Positions 1-8,464 of a stretch of 64,000 nucleotides of DNA are shown here, piece after piece. The DNA comes from Streptomyces olivaceoviridis (lineage in GTDB: Bacteria > Actinomycetota > Actinomycetes > Streptomycetales > Streptomycetaceae): NCBI RefSeq assembly GCF_014650115.1, contig NZ_BMUI01000008.1, forward strand, positions 62,001 to 126,000. The letters are read 5' to 3'. A model generated the notes under the pieces. It was not told the origin of the DNA. It saw only the letters and a list, made by a program, of their open reading frames with translations, and did no database searches. The translations under genes were made by a program, and so were the position numbers. Position 1 is the first letter of the stretch. Each line of letters starts with the position of its first letter.

Positions 1-816
1 CAGGTTCTGCTCCAGGACCGTCAGATAGGTCCGCATGGAGTGGTCGCGGACGCCGTCGGAGGCGGGCGCGAACGGGTCCGCGGTGTGGCCCCTGGCCCGG
101 TCGCCCAGCGCCGACAGCATGGGCATCGACTCGTGCAGCCGGCCCTTGGAGTCGAAATACCGCAGGGCTCGTACGTGGGTGTAGGCGGGCTCCGGCGGGA
201 GCTGGGCGACGATGTCGTTGTTGTTGACGAAGCGGTACATCCGGCCGCCGAATCCCTCGTGGAACGCCTCGGCCAGCAGCCGGTCGCAGGTGCGGGGCTG
301 GCCGTAGGTGTAGACGCCGTCCGCGGCCAGGTGCGGCTCCTCCAGGTAGAGGCGGGCGCCGGCCAGCATCGCGAGCGCCCCGCCGAGGCTGTGCCCGGTG
401 AAGTAGACGGCCTGGCCGTCGGTGCGCAGCTCGGTGAGGGTGTCGTGGACCGCCGGGTAGACCGGTGCGAGGGCCTCGGCGAAGCCGTGGTGGACGTAGC
501 CGTGGCCGCCGGGTCCGGGCCGGGGCGGGGTGGTGGCGTCGGAGAGCCAGTCCTTGATCTGGCCGGGTTCGGTGCCGCGGAACGCGGTGACGATCATCCG
601 GCCGCTCGCCAGGGTGCAGGCCTGGGTGTCCTGGAGCGGGAAGGGCGGGGTGAACCGGGTGTGGTGGTGCCGCACCTCCTCGAAGCCCCACCGGGCGGCC
701 TGTTCCCCGATGGCGGCCCGGTCCCGGTACGCCAGGTCGGCCGCGCGGGCCAGCCAGTAGGCGCGCCGGAGGCTGTAGCCGGTGGAGGTGTGGTCGAAGG
801 CGACGGGTACGGCCAT
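1..816 (-). CDS. Class 3 lipase family protein (partial, C-terminus off the window)
   Basis: An alpha/beta-hydrolase of the Lipase_3 (PF01764) type, expected to cleave acyl esters. The frame runs to base 1, so only the first 272 residues are seen. FRGTEP (about residues 79-84) fits the oxyanion loop, GHSLGG places the nucleophile at S143, NNDIVAQLP supplies D201, and RDHS supplies H259, so the triad looks complete. No signal peptide is obvious. The ATG at 816 has GAGGAG about ten bases upstream. It lies 33 bp downstream of the FAD monooxygenase gene on the same strand, so the two may be co-transcribed. The substrate cannot be read from the sequence. Confidence 0.85.
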   Translation of the reverse strand, partial: MAVPVAFDHTSTGYSLRRAYWLARAADLAYRDRAAIGEQAARWGFEEVRHHHTRFTPPFPLQDTQACTLASGRMIVTAFRGTEPGQIKDWLSDATTPPRPGPGGHGYVHHGFAEALAPVYPAVHDTLTELRTDGQAVYFTGHSLGGALAMLAGARLYLEEPHLAADGVYTYGQPRTCDRLLAEAFHEGFGGRMYRFVNNNDIVAQLPPEPAYTHVRALRYFDSKGRLHESMPMLSALGDRARGHTADPFAPASDGVRDHSMRTYLTVLEQNL

Positions 817-849
817 GCGGGGCTCCTCGGGTGGGGCGGGAGGGAGTGG

Positions 850-2046
850 CTAGTCCCGGCGGGCCGCGGCACGGGCGTGCAGGGCGCGGGCGGCGCGCGG
901 GCCGAGCCAGCGCTTGAGCCGGCGCAACGCCTCCAGTCGTCCGGCCGCCTTGTCCAGGCCGTAGTAGAGCTGCGGCGGGACGTACGGCAGCAGGGGCGAG
1001 TGGCGCTGGCCGAGCAGGGCGAACATCCGGTGCGGGGGCAGCTGGACGTAGCGGGGCAGGTTCTCGTACCACTGGGCGCTGTAGCGGGCCGCGCTCTGCA
1101 CGGACAGCAGTTCGGCCTGGCGCCGGCGCTGGTAGGCGGCGAGGGCGTCGGGCAGGTCCGCGTGTGCGCCCAGGGCGTCGGCGAGGCACATGGCGTCCTC
1201 CAGGGCGAGGGTGGTGCCGGCGCCGATGGAGTAGTGGGTGGTGTGGGCCGCGTCGCCGAGCAGGACCAGGTTGCCGTCGTGCCAGGTCTCGTTGGTGAGG
1301 GTGCGGAAGGTCAGCCAGGATGCGCCGGAGCGGGCGGTCAGCCGGTGGCCGTCGAGGACATCGGCGAAGAGCTTCTCCAGCAGGGCGAGGCACTCCCCCT
1401 CGTCGGCCCGGTCCAGGCCGAGGCCGGTGAAGGTCTCCGGGGAGCACTCGACGACACAGGTGCTGTGGTCGCCGCTGTAGCCGTAGCCGTAGGCCCAGAT
1501 CCAGCCGTGGCCGGTCTCGGTGAAGGCGAAGGTGAAGGCGTCGAAGACCTTGCTGGTGCCGAGCCAGATGTAGGGGTTGCGACCGGAGGTGATCCGGGTG
1601 CCGAAGTGGCCGGCCCGGCGGGTGCGCAGGGCGCTGTGCACGCCGTCGGCCGCGACGACCAGGTCCGCGCCGGCGGGCGGTTCGGTGAGTTCGCTCTCGT
1701 ACTCCAGGCGGACGCCCAGGGCGCGGGCCCGGGCGGCGAGCAGGTCGAGCAGGCGGTGGCGGCCGATGCCGAAGCCCTCGTCGCCGTGGTGCCGGGTCGT
1801 CAGGTCCCGTACGTGGGCGACGCCGTCGCTCCAGCGGACGGAGTGCTCCTCGATCGCCCGCGCCGATGCGGGGTCGTGGGCCTGGAGCTTGTCGAGGAGG
1901 CCGCGCCAGTACGTCACGCCCCAGCCGTAGGTGGAGCCCCGCGGGTTGCGTTCGTGGACGGTGATGTCACGGGAGGGGTCCTGCCGCTTGAGCAGGATGG
2001 CGAGGTACAGACCGGCGGGCCCGCCTCCGACACAGATGATCTTCAC
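850..2046 (-). CDS. FAD-dependent aromatic monooxygenase-like protein
   Basis: A group A flavoprotein hydroxylase of 398 residues. The N-terminus carries the dinucleotide-binding GGGPAGLYLA loop directly after the start, and GDAAHTTHY lies in the C-terminal half as the second FAD contact. Members use NAD(P)H and O2 to hydroxylate aromatic or similar rings. The GTG at 2046 is chosen because it puts the Rossmann strand KIICVGG at residue 2, as usual in the family, and AGGGG lies just upstream. The frame is open further upstream, but that part is arginine- and proline-rich and unlike the family. It is divergent from the tyrosinase operon. The substrate is unknown. Confidence 0.85.
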   Translation of the reverse strand: MKIICVGGGPAGLYLAILLKRQDPSRDITVHERNPRGSTYGWGVTYWRGLLDKLQAHDPASARAIEEHSVRWSDGVAHVRDLTTRHHGDEGFGIGRHRLLDLLAARARALGVRLEYESELTEPPAGADLVVAADGVHSALRTRRAGHFGTRITSGRNPYIWLGTSKVFDAFTFAFTETGHGWIWAYGYGYSGDHSTCVVECSPETFTGLGLDRADEGECLALLEKLFADVLDGHRLTARSGASWLTFRTLTNETWHDGNLVLLGDAAHTTHYSIGAGTTLALEDAMCLADALGAHADLPDALAAYQRRRQAELLSVQSAARYSAQWYENLPRYVQLPPHRMFALLGQRHSPLLPYVPPQLYYGLDKAAGRLEALRRLKRWLGPRAARALHARAAARRD

Positions 2047-2242
2047 GCGCACACCCCTGACAGTCACCTTACGTGGTCGATCGGCACCGGAGAGTAGCAG
2101 GGTGGGGGACGCGCCCGATCGCGTCAGTCTGCCGCGGTGAGCCGCGCCACCCGGACGGACGGCAGCCGGAAAGGATCGGCGGGAATCCGGTCGGCCGGGC
2201 AAGGAATTCCCCGTTCCGGGGCGGACCACACCGTCGTCACGG

Positions 2243-2255
2243 CAAGATCATCTTG
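2243..2255. promoter_or_regulatory. Inverted repeat in the divergent melC1 / monooxygenase promoter region
   Basis: The 340-bp gap 2047-2386 separates divergent genes and holds no gene. It becomes AT-richer around 2240-2290, as expected of promoters. CAAGAT-C-ATCTTG at 2243-2255 has perfect 6-bp arms, about 130 bp before melC1. Its size fits a dimeric regulator site. No matching regulator family was recognised. Confidence 0.35.
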
Positions 2256-2386
2256 GTTCAACTCTGTACGACATGTGGCTGATTGTCCGGATCCCGGCCA
2301 ACCGGTTCCGCCCGATTTCTCCCGCTCCCCGACCTCCCGATAGGCATGCGTCGTCACCACCGGGACCACTCCTGAGGAGGACCCGC

Positions 2387-2734
2387 ATGCCCGACATCAC
2401 CCGGCGCCGCGCGCTCACCGCGGCAGCCGCCGTCGCCGCGACGGCCTCGGCCGCCCCCCTCGCCGCGCCCGCCGCGCCCGGCTCCTTCGACGAGGTCTAC
2501 AAGGGCCGCCGGATACAGGGCCGTGAGGCGAGCGGCGGCGGGCACCACCACGGACACGGCGGCGACTACGCCGTGTTCGTCGACGGCGTGCGGCTGCACG
2601 TGATGCGGAACGCCGACGGCAGCTGGATCAGCGTCGTCAGCCACTACGACCCAGTGCCCACCCCGCGCGCCGCCGCCCGTGCCGCGGTGGACGAGCTCCA
2701 GGGCGCGCCGCTGCTGCCGTTCCCCGCCAACTGA
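2387..2734 (+). CDS. melC1: Tyrosinase cofactor / copper chaperone MelC1
   Basis: A 115-residue MelC1 protein. It binds apo-tyrosinase, delivers copper and carries the enzyme out through the Tat pathway. The N-terminus has a twin-arginine signal (TRRRAL followed by an Ala-rich hydrophobic stretch to about residue 30). The His-rich GGGHHHGHGG segment (about 49-58) is the likely copper-donor region. ATG 2387 has GAGGAGG seven bases upstream. melC2 follows after 35 bp, the classic Streptomyces melC arrangement. Length and sequence are typical. Confidence 0.96.
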   Translation: MPDITRRRALTAAAAVAATASAAPLAAPAAPGSFDEVYKGRRIQGREASGGGHHHGHGGDYAVFVDGVRLHVMRNADGSWISVVSHYDPVPTPRAAARAAVDELQGAPLLPFPAN

Positions 2735-2769
2735 CCGCCCCCGCAAGGACTTCCGGAGCACCGCGCACC

Positions 2770-3591
2770 ATGACCGTACGCAAGAATCAGGCCACCCTGA
2801 CCGCCGACGAGAAGCGCCGGTTCGTCGCCGCCGTCCTCGCACTCAAGCGCAGCGGATACTACGACGACTTCGTCCGCACGCACAACGAGTTCATCATGGC
2901 GGACACCGACGGAGGCGAGCGGACCGGCCACCGCTCCCCCTCCTTCCTGCCCTGGCACCGCAGATTCCTGGTGGACTTCGAGCGGGCGCTCCAGTCGGTG
3001 GACTCCTCCGTCACGCTGCCCTACTGGGACTGGAGCACCGACCGCACGGTGCGGGCCTCGCTGTGGGCGCCGGACTTCCTCGGCGGCACCGGGCGCAGCA
3101 CCGACGGCCGGGTGATGGACGGCCCGTTCGCCGCGTCCACGGGGAACTGGCCGGTCACCGTGCGCGTCGACGGCCGTACGTTCCTGCGCCGCTCGCTCGG
3201 CACCGGTGTGCGCGAGCTGCCCACACGCGCCGAGGTGGAGTCGGTGCTGTCGATCGCGACGTACGACACGGCGCCGTACAACAGCGCCTCGGACGGCTTC
3301 CGCAACCACCTGGAGGGCTGGCGCGGGGTCAACCTGCACAACCGCGTCCATGTGTGGGTCGGCGGGCAGATGGCCACCGGGGTCTCCCCCAACGACCCGG
3401 TGTTCCGGCTGCACCACGCCTATGCCGACAAGCTGTGGGCGGAGTGGCGGCGGCGGCACCCGGGCGCCGCCTACGTGCCGGCGGGCGGCACACCGGACGT
3501 GGTGGACCTGAACGACACGATGAAGCCGTGGAACACGGTGCGCCCGGCGGACCTGCTGGACCACACCGAGTACTACACGTTCGACGCCTGA
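2770..3591 (+). CDS. melC2: Tyrosinase MelC2
   Basis: Type-3 copper monophenol oxygenase of 273 residues that oxidises tyrosine to dopaquinone for melanin. All six copper ligands are visible: CuA H38 (THNEF), H54 (GHRSPSF) and H63 (WHRRF); CuB H190 and H194 (LHNRVHVW) and H216 (RLHHAY). It has no signal peptide of its own, in keeping with export as a complex with MelC1. It ends in YYTFDA at the usual family length. The stop codon abuts the stop codon of the convergent RNase H gene with no base between them, so transcript ends must overlap. Confidence 0.97.
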   Translation: MTVRKNQATLTADEKRRFVAAVLALKRSGYYDDFVRTHNEFIMADTDGGERTGHRSPSFLPWHRRFLVDFERALQSVDSSVTLPYWDWSTDRTVRASLWAPDFLGGTGRSTDGRVMDGPFAASTGNWPVTVRVDGRTFLRRSLGTGVRELPTRAEVESVLSIATYDTAPYNSASDGFRNHLEGWRGVNLHNRVHVWVGGQMATGVSPNDPVFRLHHAYADKLWAEWRRRHPGAAYVPAGGTPDVVDLNDTMKPWNTVRPADLLDHTEYYTFDA

Positions 3592-4302
3592 TCAGGCGTC
3601 GGCGGTACGGCACTCCGGATGGCCCCAGCCCTGCGCGTTCTTGGCGATCTTCTCGCCGGCCGCGTAGGACCGTCCGCACAGGCAGCGGCCGGGGAACTTC
3701 GCCTTGATGGTGCGGGCGGACGCGGTGCCGCCGGCGCGTGCGGCCGCGGTGGCACCGGTGCGGCGGGGCGCCTTCTTGCGCGCCGCCCCGGCGCCCGCCG
3801 GGGTGTCGGGCGACGGCGGGGGCTCCGGCGAGCCGAGCGCGCTGCCGGCCGCTTCCTGGACGGAGGCCGCCTGGCTGGCGGCGCGGTCGGCGAAGTCGTT
3901 CAGCGGGTCGCCGTCGACCTGGTGGGCGGGGACGTAGCGGAACTCGACGGACCGGCCGCCGAGCAGTTCGTCGATGCGGACCACCAGGTCCTGGTTGGCG
4001 ACGGGCTTGCCGGCGGAGGTCTTCCAGCCGTTGCGCTTCCAGCCGGGCAGCCAGGTGGTGACGGCCTTCATCGCGTACTGGGAGTCCATCCGGATCTCCA
4101 GCGGCACGTCCGGGTCGACGGCCGTGAGCAGCCGCTCCAGGGCGGTCAGTTCGGCGACGTTGTTGGTGGCCCGGCCGAGCGGGCCCGCCGCCCAGCGGGC
4201 GGGGGTCCGCTCGTCGTCGTCCGAGACCACCCACGCCCATCCGGCCGGTCCGGGGTTTCCCTTCGAAGCCCCGTCGCACGCGGCCACCACACGTTCACGC
4301 AT
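3592..4302 (-). CDS. RNase H-fold protein with C-terminal zinc-binding tail
   Basis: An RNase HI-type domain fills about residues 4-145: CDGASKGNPG gives the first acidic residue, NVAELTAL the glutamate and RMDSQYAMK the next aspartate. It should cut RNA in RNA:DNA hybrids in the cytoplasm. A Pro/Ala-rich linker follows, then a conserved tail with CLCG and GHPEC, spaced like a small zinc-binding module. ATG 4302 (MRERVV) is preferred because the domain starts at once; an ATG at 4314 adds four residues and neither has a strong ribosome binding site. It is tail-to-tail with melC2. Confidence 0.8.
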   Translation of the reverse strand: MRERVVAACDGASKGNPGPAGWAWVVSDDDERTPARWAAGPLGRATNNVAELTALERLLTAVDPDVPLEIRMDSQYAMKAVTTWLPGWKRNGWKTSAGKPVANQDLVVRIDELLGGRSVEFRYVPAHQVDGDPLNDFADRAASQAASVQEAAGSALGSPEPPPSPDTPAGAGAARKKAPRRTGATAAARAGGTASARTIKAKFPGRCLCGRSYAAGEKIAKNAQGWGHPECRTADA

Positions 4303-4348
4303 GTGCCCGATCATGCCATGGCCGTGCGGAGCGCTGTTCCGGGACCGG

Positions 4349-5143
4349 TCAGACGTCCTTGACCTTCGGCATCTCGCCCTCGGTGGTGGTGATGTCGATC
4401 ACCGAGAAGTTCGCGCCCTGCGGGTCGCTGAGCGCCGCGAACCGGCCGAAGGGGCTGCTCATCGGCCCGAAGCGGAGGATACCGCCGAGCTTGACGGCCC
4501 GGTCGACGGCCGCGTCGCAGTCGTCGACGGTGAAGTAGACGTTGATGTACGACGGCACCTCGGGCGGGAAGTCGTCGGTCATCCGCATCCGGCCGAGGAC
4601 GGTGTCCTCGCCGACGTCGAACATCCGGAAGTCCACCGCGTCGTCCTCGATCTCCTTCATCCGGTACGGGAAGACCGCGGCGAGGAAGGCGTCCGCCTGT
4701 TCCGGCTCCCTGGTGAAGACCTCGGCCCAGCAGTAGGCCCCGGGCGTGGCCGTCGCCTCGAAGCCCTCGTGGGTGCCCGCCTGCCACACGCCGAACACGG
4801 CTCCGCTGGGCTCCCGGGCCAGACACATCGTGCCGAACTCACCGACCTGCATCGGCTCCATCAGCACCTCGCCGCCGTTCTCCCGGATCTTCTCCGCGGT
4901 GGCTGCGGCGTCCGGCGAGGCGAAGTACAGGCACCACTGCGACTGGCCCTCCTGACCGGGCATGGGCGGGACGACCGCCGCCACGGCCCTGCCGTCCGCG
5001 TAGGCCTGGGTGTAGTGGCCGTACTCCGACGACGACTCGCCGAAGGTCCAGCCGAGGACGTCGCCGTAGAACCGCTTGGCTCCCTCGACGTCACTGAACA
5101 TCGCATCGGCCCAACAGGGCGTTCCTTCGGGTTGCACGGCCAT
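4349..5143 (-). CDS. Two-domain VOC (glyoxalase/bleomycin resistance) family protein
   Basis: A 264-residue protein of two vicinal-oxygen-chelate repeats. Each begins with a metal-site-like strand (TPCWADAMF near residue 8, GAYCWAEVF near 135) and ends in a D/EPxGA strand (EPSGAVFGVW, DPQGANFSVI). The layout resembles the actinobacterial CFP-30B family, whose biochemical role is unsettled. ATG 5143 has AGGAGGG nine bases upstream. It is divergent from the phosphotransferase gene and shares its short promoter region. Confidence 0.85.
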   Translation of the reverse strand: MAVQPEGTPCWADAMFSDVEGAKRFYGDVLGWTFGESSSEYGHYTQAYADGRAVAAVVPPMPGQEGQSQWCLYFASPDAAATAEKIRENGGEVLMEPMQVGEFGTMCLAREPSGAVFGVWQAGTHEGFEATATPGAYCWAEVFTREPEQADAFLAAVFPYRMKEIEDDAVDFRMFDVGEDTVLGRMRMTDDFPPEVPSYINVYFTVDDCDAAVDRAVKLGGILRFGPMSSPFGRFAALSDPQGANFSVIDITTTEGEMPKVKDV

Positions 5144-5262
5144 GCTGGCGACCCTCCTGAGGTGGTGTGTCCCGTTTGTTCACGCTAGTCATCAGGAGTC
5201 CGGCCCGCGCGCCGAGCCGGGAGCCGCGATTCGGTCGACAGCGGGGCCCGCGTCCCGCTGTG

Positions 5263-6177
5263 ATGGGCCCGGTGAACACCGTCAGGATGCGTGAGGGCGA
5301 GGTCGCTGTCGACGCGGCGCTGGTCGGCCGGCTGATCGCCCGGCAGTTTCCCGGGTGGGCGGCGCTGCCCGTACGGCGCGTGGACTCCTCCGGCACGGAG
5401 AACGCCATGTTCCGCCTGGGCACCGGCCTGGTGGTACGGCTGCCCCGGCACCCCGGCGCCGTCGCCGACGTGACGCACGAGCAGCGCTGGCTGCCCCGTC
5501 TCGGCCCGCTGCTGCCGGTGGCCGCGCCGGAGCCGGCCGGGCTCGGCGCGCCCGACGAGGACTTCCCGTGGCCCTGGTCGGTGTACCGCTGGCTGGACGG
5601 CCGGAACCCGGTCGCCGGTGCCGTCGCGGAGCCCGCGTGCCTCGCCGAGCGGCTCGGGGCGTTCGTGGCGGCGCTGCGCCGGGTCGACCCGCACGACGGG
5701 CCGCCCGGCCCCCGGGGCGTGCCGCTCACCACCCGGGACGAGCCGACCCGGGCCGCGCTGGGGCGGCTCACCGAGCTCACCGACCGGATCGACGCGGCTG
5801 CCGTGACGGCCCTGTGGGAGGAGGCGCTGCGGGCCCCGGCCCACTCCGGTCCGCCGGCCTGGGCGCACGGGGATCTCTCCCCGGGGAACGTGCTGGTCGA
5901 CGGGGACGGGCTGGGCGCGGTCATCGACTTCGGCTGCGCCGGCGTCGGCGACCCGGCCGTGGACCTGATCGTGGCCTGGAACCTGCTGCCCGCGTCCGCC
6001 CGGGACGTCTTCCGCGAGGCCGTCGGCGCGGACGACGCGGAGTGGGCGCGCGGGCGGGGCTGGGCGCTGTCGATCTCGCTGATCCAGTTGCCGTACTACC
6101 GGCACACCAACCCGGCCCTGGCGGAGAACTCCCGGCATGTGATCGCCGAGATCCTCGCCGAGGCCGGGCGACGGTGA
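5263..6177 (+). CDS. Aminoglycoside phosphotransferase-fold kinase
   Basis: APH (PF01636) fold, about 304 residues. HGDLSPGNVLV (near residue 204) is the catalytic Brenner motif, and IDFGCAGVGDPAVDL carries the magnesium-binding DFG-like aspartate. The family phosphorylates small molecules such as antibiotics, sugars or choline; the substrate here is unknown, so a resistance role should not be assumed. The start is uncertain: ATG 5263 is used, ATG 5287 is an alternative, and the frame is open back to 5167 inside the divergent promoter region. None has a strong ribosome binding site. Confidence 0.8.
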   Translation: MGPVNTVRMREGEVAVDAALVGRLIARQFPGWAALPVRRVDSSGTENAMFRLGTGLVVRLPRHPGAVADVTHEQRWLPRLGPLLPVAAPEPAGLGAPDEDFPWPWSVYRWLDGRNPVAGAVAEPACLAERLGAFVAALRRVDPHDGPPGPRGVPLTTRDEPTRAALGRLTELTDRIDAAAVTALWEEALRAPAHSGPPAWAHGDLSPGNVLVDGDGLGAVIDFGCAGVGDPAVDLIVAWNLLPASARDVFREAVGADDAEWARGRGWALSISLIQLPYYRHTNPALAENSRHVIAEILAEAGRR

Positions 6178-6199
6178 CGGCGGCCGGCCGGGCGTCGCG

Positions 6200-6682
6200 C
6201 TACGCGCCCGCGTACGCCTCCTCCAGCGCGGCGGCGTCCAGCTTGCCCATGCCCATCATGGCCTTGGTGGCGCGCGCGGCCTTCTCCGGGTCGGGGTCGG
6301 CGACCATGTCGAGCAGCTGGGCGTAGACGACCTGCCAGGAGACGCCGTACTTGTCCTTGAGCCAGCCGCAGGGTCCGCCCTCGCCGCCGTTCTCGGTGAG
6401 CTTCGTCCAGTAGTGGTCGATCTCCTGCTGGTCGGAGCAGAGGATCTGGAACGAGACCGCCTCGTTGAAGGTGAACTCGGGGCCGCCGTTGAGCGCGACG
6501 AACTTCTGGCCGTTGGCCGTGAACTCCGCGGTCAGCACCGAGCCGGCCGGCCCGGGGCCGCCCTCGGGCCAGCGGACGACGCGCCCGAGCGCGGCGTCCT
6601 TGAAGACGGACACGTAGTGGTGCGCGGCCTCCTCCGCCTGGCCGTCGAACCAGAGACAGGTGGTGAATCCGGCGGTGGTCAT
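6200..6682 (-). CDS. PhnB-like VOC family protein
   Basis: A 160-residue protein of the PhnB / 3-demethylubiquinone methyltransferase-like VOC family (PF06983). Hallmarks are the CLWFDGQAEEAA start, FVALNGGPEFTFNEAVSF, and the C-terminal KDKYGVSWQV strand. Biochemistry is poorly defined, and members are often called VOC proteins only. ATG 6682 has GGGAGG upstream; a longer frame upstream does not resemble the family. It is convergent with the phosphotransferase gene, with 22 bp between stops. Confidence 0.85.
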   Translation of the reverse strand: MTTAGFTTCLWFDGQAEEAAHHYVSVFKDAALGRVVRWPEGGPGPAGSVLTAEFTANGQKFVALNGGPEFTFNEAVSFQILCSDQQEIDHYWTKLTENGGEGGPCGWLKDKYGVSWQVVYAQLLDMVADPDPEKAARATKAMMGMGKLDAAALEEAYAGA

Positions 6683-6817
6683 GAGCGCCTCCCGAGGCGT
6701 GAACGAGGGGGTGGAACCGGGCGTGGAACGCCGTCGTGTGCAGGGACCGCTCCCCCACGCGAAACTCATCGGTCCGCCCCGCACCTGCCGGAAGGACGCC
6801 CGGACGCGGACAGCCGG

Positions 6818-7252
6818 TCAGGCAGCCAGGCACAGTCCCTGGTACGGCCGGTTCGGCGCGGCGACGGCCCGGCTCGGCGCGGTGGCGGACCGGTGCGGTG
6901 CGGCGGCGGGCCGGTGCCGCTCGGCCGTGCGCCGGACCAGCTCGCCGTGCGCCAGCGACAGCAGGTCGCCGAGGCCCAGGCCGAGCGCGTGGGCCGCGGC
7001 GGCCAGCACCTCGGACGAGGCCTCCTTGCGGCCCCGCTCGACCTCCGACAGGTAGGGCAGCGAGATCCGGGCCGCGTCGGCCACGTCCTTGAGCGTGCGC
7101 TCCTGCGCCTGCCGCTCCCGGCGCAGCACCTCGCCGACCAGATCCCGCCACAGAGGCTCCCGGGGCGCGGGTTCGCCGTCCGGCGCGTCCGGGCGGACGG
7201 GCGCCGGCCGCAGGGGGATCACTCGGGCTTCCTCGCTCAGCGGGTTGCTCAT
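6818..7252 (-). CDS. XRE-family regulator, PopR/ClgR-like, with Ala-Ala C-terminus
   Basis: A 144-residue helix-turn-helix regulator. The domain at about residues 36-95 (ERTLKDVADAARISLPYLSE, then VERGRKEASSE) closely matches ClgR/PopR, which activate clpP and other proteolysis genes in actinobacteria. The C-terminal third is Ala/Arg-rich and ends in CLAA. PopR is known to be degraded by ClpP through terminal alanines, so the same degron is likely here (inference). It is divergent from the SigB-family sigma gene with 262 bp between starts. No clp gene lies in the window. Confidence 0.75.
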   Translation of the reverse strand: MSNPLSEEARVIPLRPAPVRPDAPDGEPAPREPLWRDLVGEVLRRERQAQERTLKDVADAARISLPYLSEVERGRKEASSEVLAAAAHALGLGLGDLLSLAHGELVRRTAERHRPAAAPHRSATAPSRAVAAPNRPYQGLCLAA

Positions 7253-7357
7253 CCCGTCAGCCTAGAAGCGGTACGGTGCGGGACAAGGGCGCGGCGTTCC
7301 GCCCTCAGGGAAACCCGGGCCGGACCGTTCGTTTCTCGCCACTGCGGCACGGCGTAC

Positions 7358-7382
7358 GCATGCGCCCCGTCACCGGGGGTAC
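7358..7382 (+). promoter_or_regulatory. Candidate SigB-type promoter P1 of the sigma factor gene
   Basis: GCAT at 7358-7361 and GGGTAC at 7377-7382 are separated by 15 bp. This fits the Streptomyces SigB-family pattern GNNT-N14-16-GGGTAC/T. It lies about 130 bp before the sigma factor start and reads toward it, suggesting autoregulation or control by a related sigma factor. Confidence 0.45.
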
Positions 7383-7408
7383 TCGCGCCGTGAGCGGCTC
7401 CGCGGGAG

Positions 7409-7433
7409 GAATGACCCGCCGCACATCGGGTAC
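7409..7433 (+). promoter_or_regulatory. Candidate SigB-type promoter P2 of the sigma factor gene
   Basis: GAAT at 7409-7412, a 15-bp spacer and GGGTAC at 7428-7433 repeat the same promoter pattern 51 bp downstream of P1. The implied transcript start is near 7440, about 75 bp before the sigma factor ATG. Confidence 0.45.
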
Positions 7434-7514
7434 CCGCAGGGACGCGTCCTGTGCCGGGAGCCACGAAGCTGCCGTGCAGGAAGACGTCGAACCGTGACTT
7501 TCGTGGGAGAGGCA

Positions 7515-8405
7515 ATGAACACCGCCGCCGGGATCCGGTCGCAAGCAGAGGTCGTCGAGCAGACCGAGCAGGACAGGACGGGCGAGGGATCACTGCCTGG
7601 CATCACGGACCCCGCGTCCGTCGCCCCGCGGGACGCACGGGAGCTGTCCCGCCAGTTCTTCCGCCGGCTGACCGAGCTGGAAGAGGGGACGCACGAGTAC
7701 CAGTACGCGCGCAACACGCTCATCGAGATGAACATGTCGCTGGTGCGGTTCGCGGCCGGACGGTTCCGGGGCCGTGGCGACGACATGGAGGACATCGTCC
7801 AGACCGGCATGATCGGCCTGATCAAGGCCATCGACCGGTTCGAACTGGCACGCGAGGTCGAGTTCACCTCCTTCGCGCTGCCGTACATCGTCGGCGAGAT
7901 CAAGCGGTTCTTCCGGGACACCACCTGGGCCGTCCATGTGCCGCGCCGGCTCCAGGAGCTGCGGGTGGAGCTGGCCAAGGCGCGGGAGGAGCTGTCCAGC
8001 CGCCTGGACCGGGACCCGACGGTCGCCGAGCTGGCCACCCTCATGAACCTCTCCGAGAAGGAGGTCGTCGAGGCCCAGCTCGCCTCCAACGGCTACAACT
8101 CCGCCTCCCTGGACGCCGCGCTCACCGGAGACGGCCCCGAGGACGGCGAGGCCGTGCTCGCCGACTTCATCGGTGTGGAGGAGGAGGGGCTGCGGCTCGT
8201 CGAGGACTTCCACGCGCTCGCCCCGCTCATGGCGGAGCTGAGCGACCGCGACCGGCAGATCATCCACATGCGGTTCGTGGAGGAGGCCACCCAGGCGGAG
8301 ATCGGAGAGCGGCTGGGGTGCTCCCAGATGCACGTCTCCCGGCTGATCAAGCGGATCATCACCCGGCTGCGGCAGGGGATGCTGGGCGAACTCGGCTGTG
8401 CCTGA
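7515..8405 (+). CDS. SigB/SigF-family RNA polymerase sigma factor
   Basis: A group 3 (SigB/SigF/SigG-like) sigma factor of 296 residues. Region 2 is clear (NMSLVRFAAGRF, then DDMEDIVQTGMIGLIKAIDR), region 3 contains RDTTWAVHVPRRLQELR, and region 4 ends in ATQAEIGERLGCSQMHVSR. Such factors run osmotic, oxidative and developmental programmes in Streptomyces and are held by HATPase anti-sigma factors. ATG 7515 has GGGAGAGG upstream; a GTG at 7494 in the same frame is less likely. Two SigB-type promoter matches precede it. The convergent RsbW-like gene is a candidate partner. Confidence 0.92.
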   Translation: MNTAAGIRSQAEVVEQTEQDRTGEGSLPGITDPASVAPRDARELSRQFFRRLTELEEGTHEYQYARNTLIEMNMSLVRFAAGRFRGRGDDMEDIVQTGMIGLIKAIDRFELAREVEFTSFALPYIVGEIKRFFRDTTWAVHVPRRLQELRVELAKAREELSSRLDRDPTVAELATLMNLSEKEVVEAQLASNGYNSASLDAALTGDGPEDGEAVLADFIGVEEEGLRLVEDFHALAPLMAELSDRDRQIIHMRFVEEATQAEIGERLGCSQMHVSRLIKRIITRLRQGMLGELGCA

Positions 8406-8412
8406 CACCTCG

Positions 8413-8442
8413 GTCGGGCCGACGCCCCGGCGTCGGCCCGAC
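8413..8442. terminator. Bidirectional hairpin between sigma factor and anti-sigma-like genes
   Basis: Perfect 14-bp arms GTCGGGCCGACGCC (8413-8426) and its complement (8429-8442) with a 2-base gap, so the practical loop is slightly larger. It begins 7 bp after the sigma stop and 22 bp before the stop of the convergent gene. Confidence 0.8.
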
Positions 8443-8464
8443 AGCTCAGACCATCGGGGGTTGA

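Noticed and set aside
40..2097. Very long plus-strand open frame opposite the lipase and monooxygenase genes
   Set aside because: Its protein is Gly/Ala/Val-rich with no family match; it is the antisense shadow expected in GC-rich DNA over two well-supported genes.
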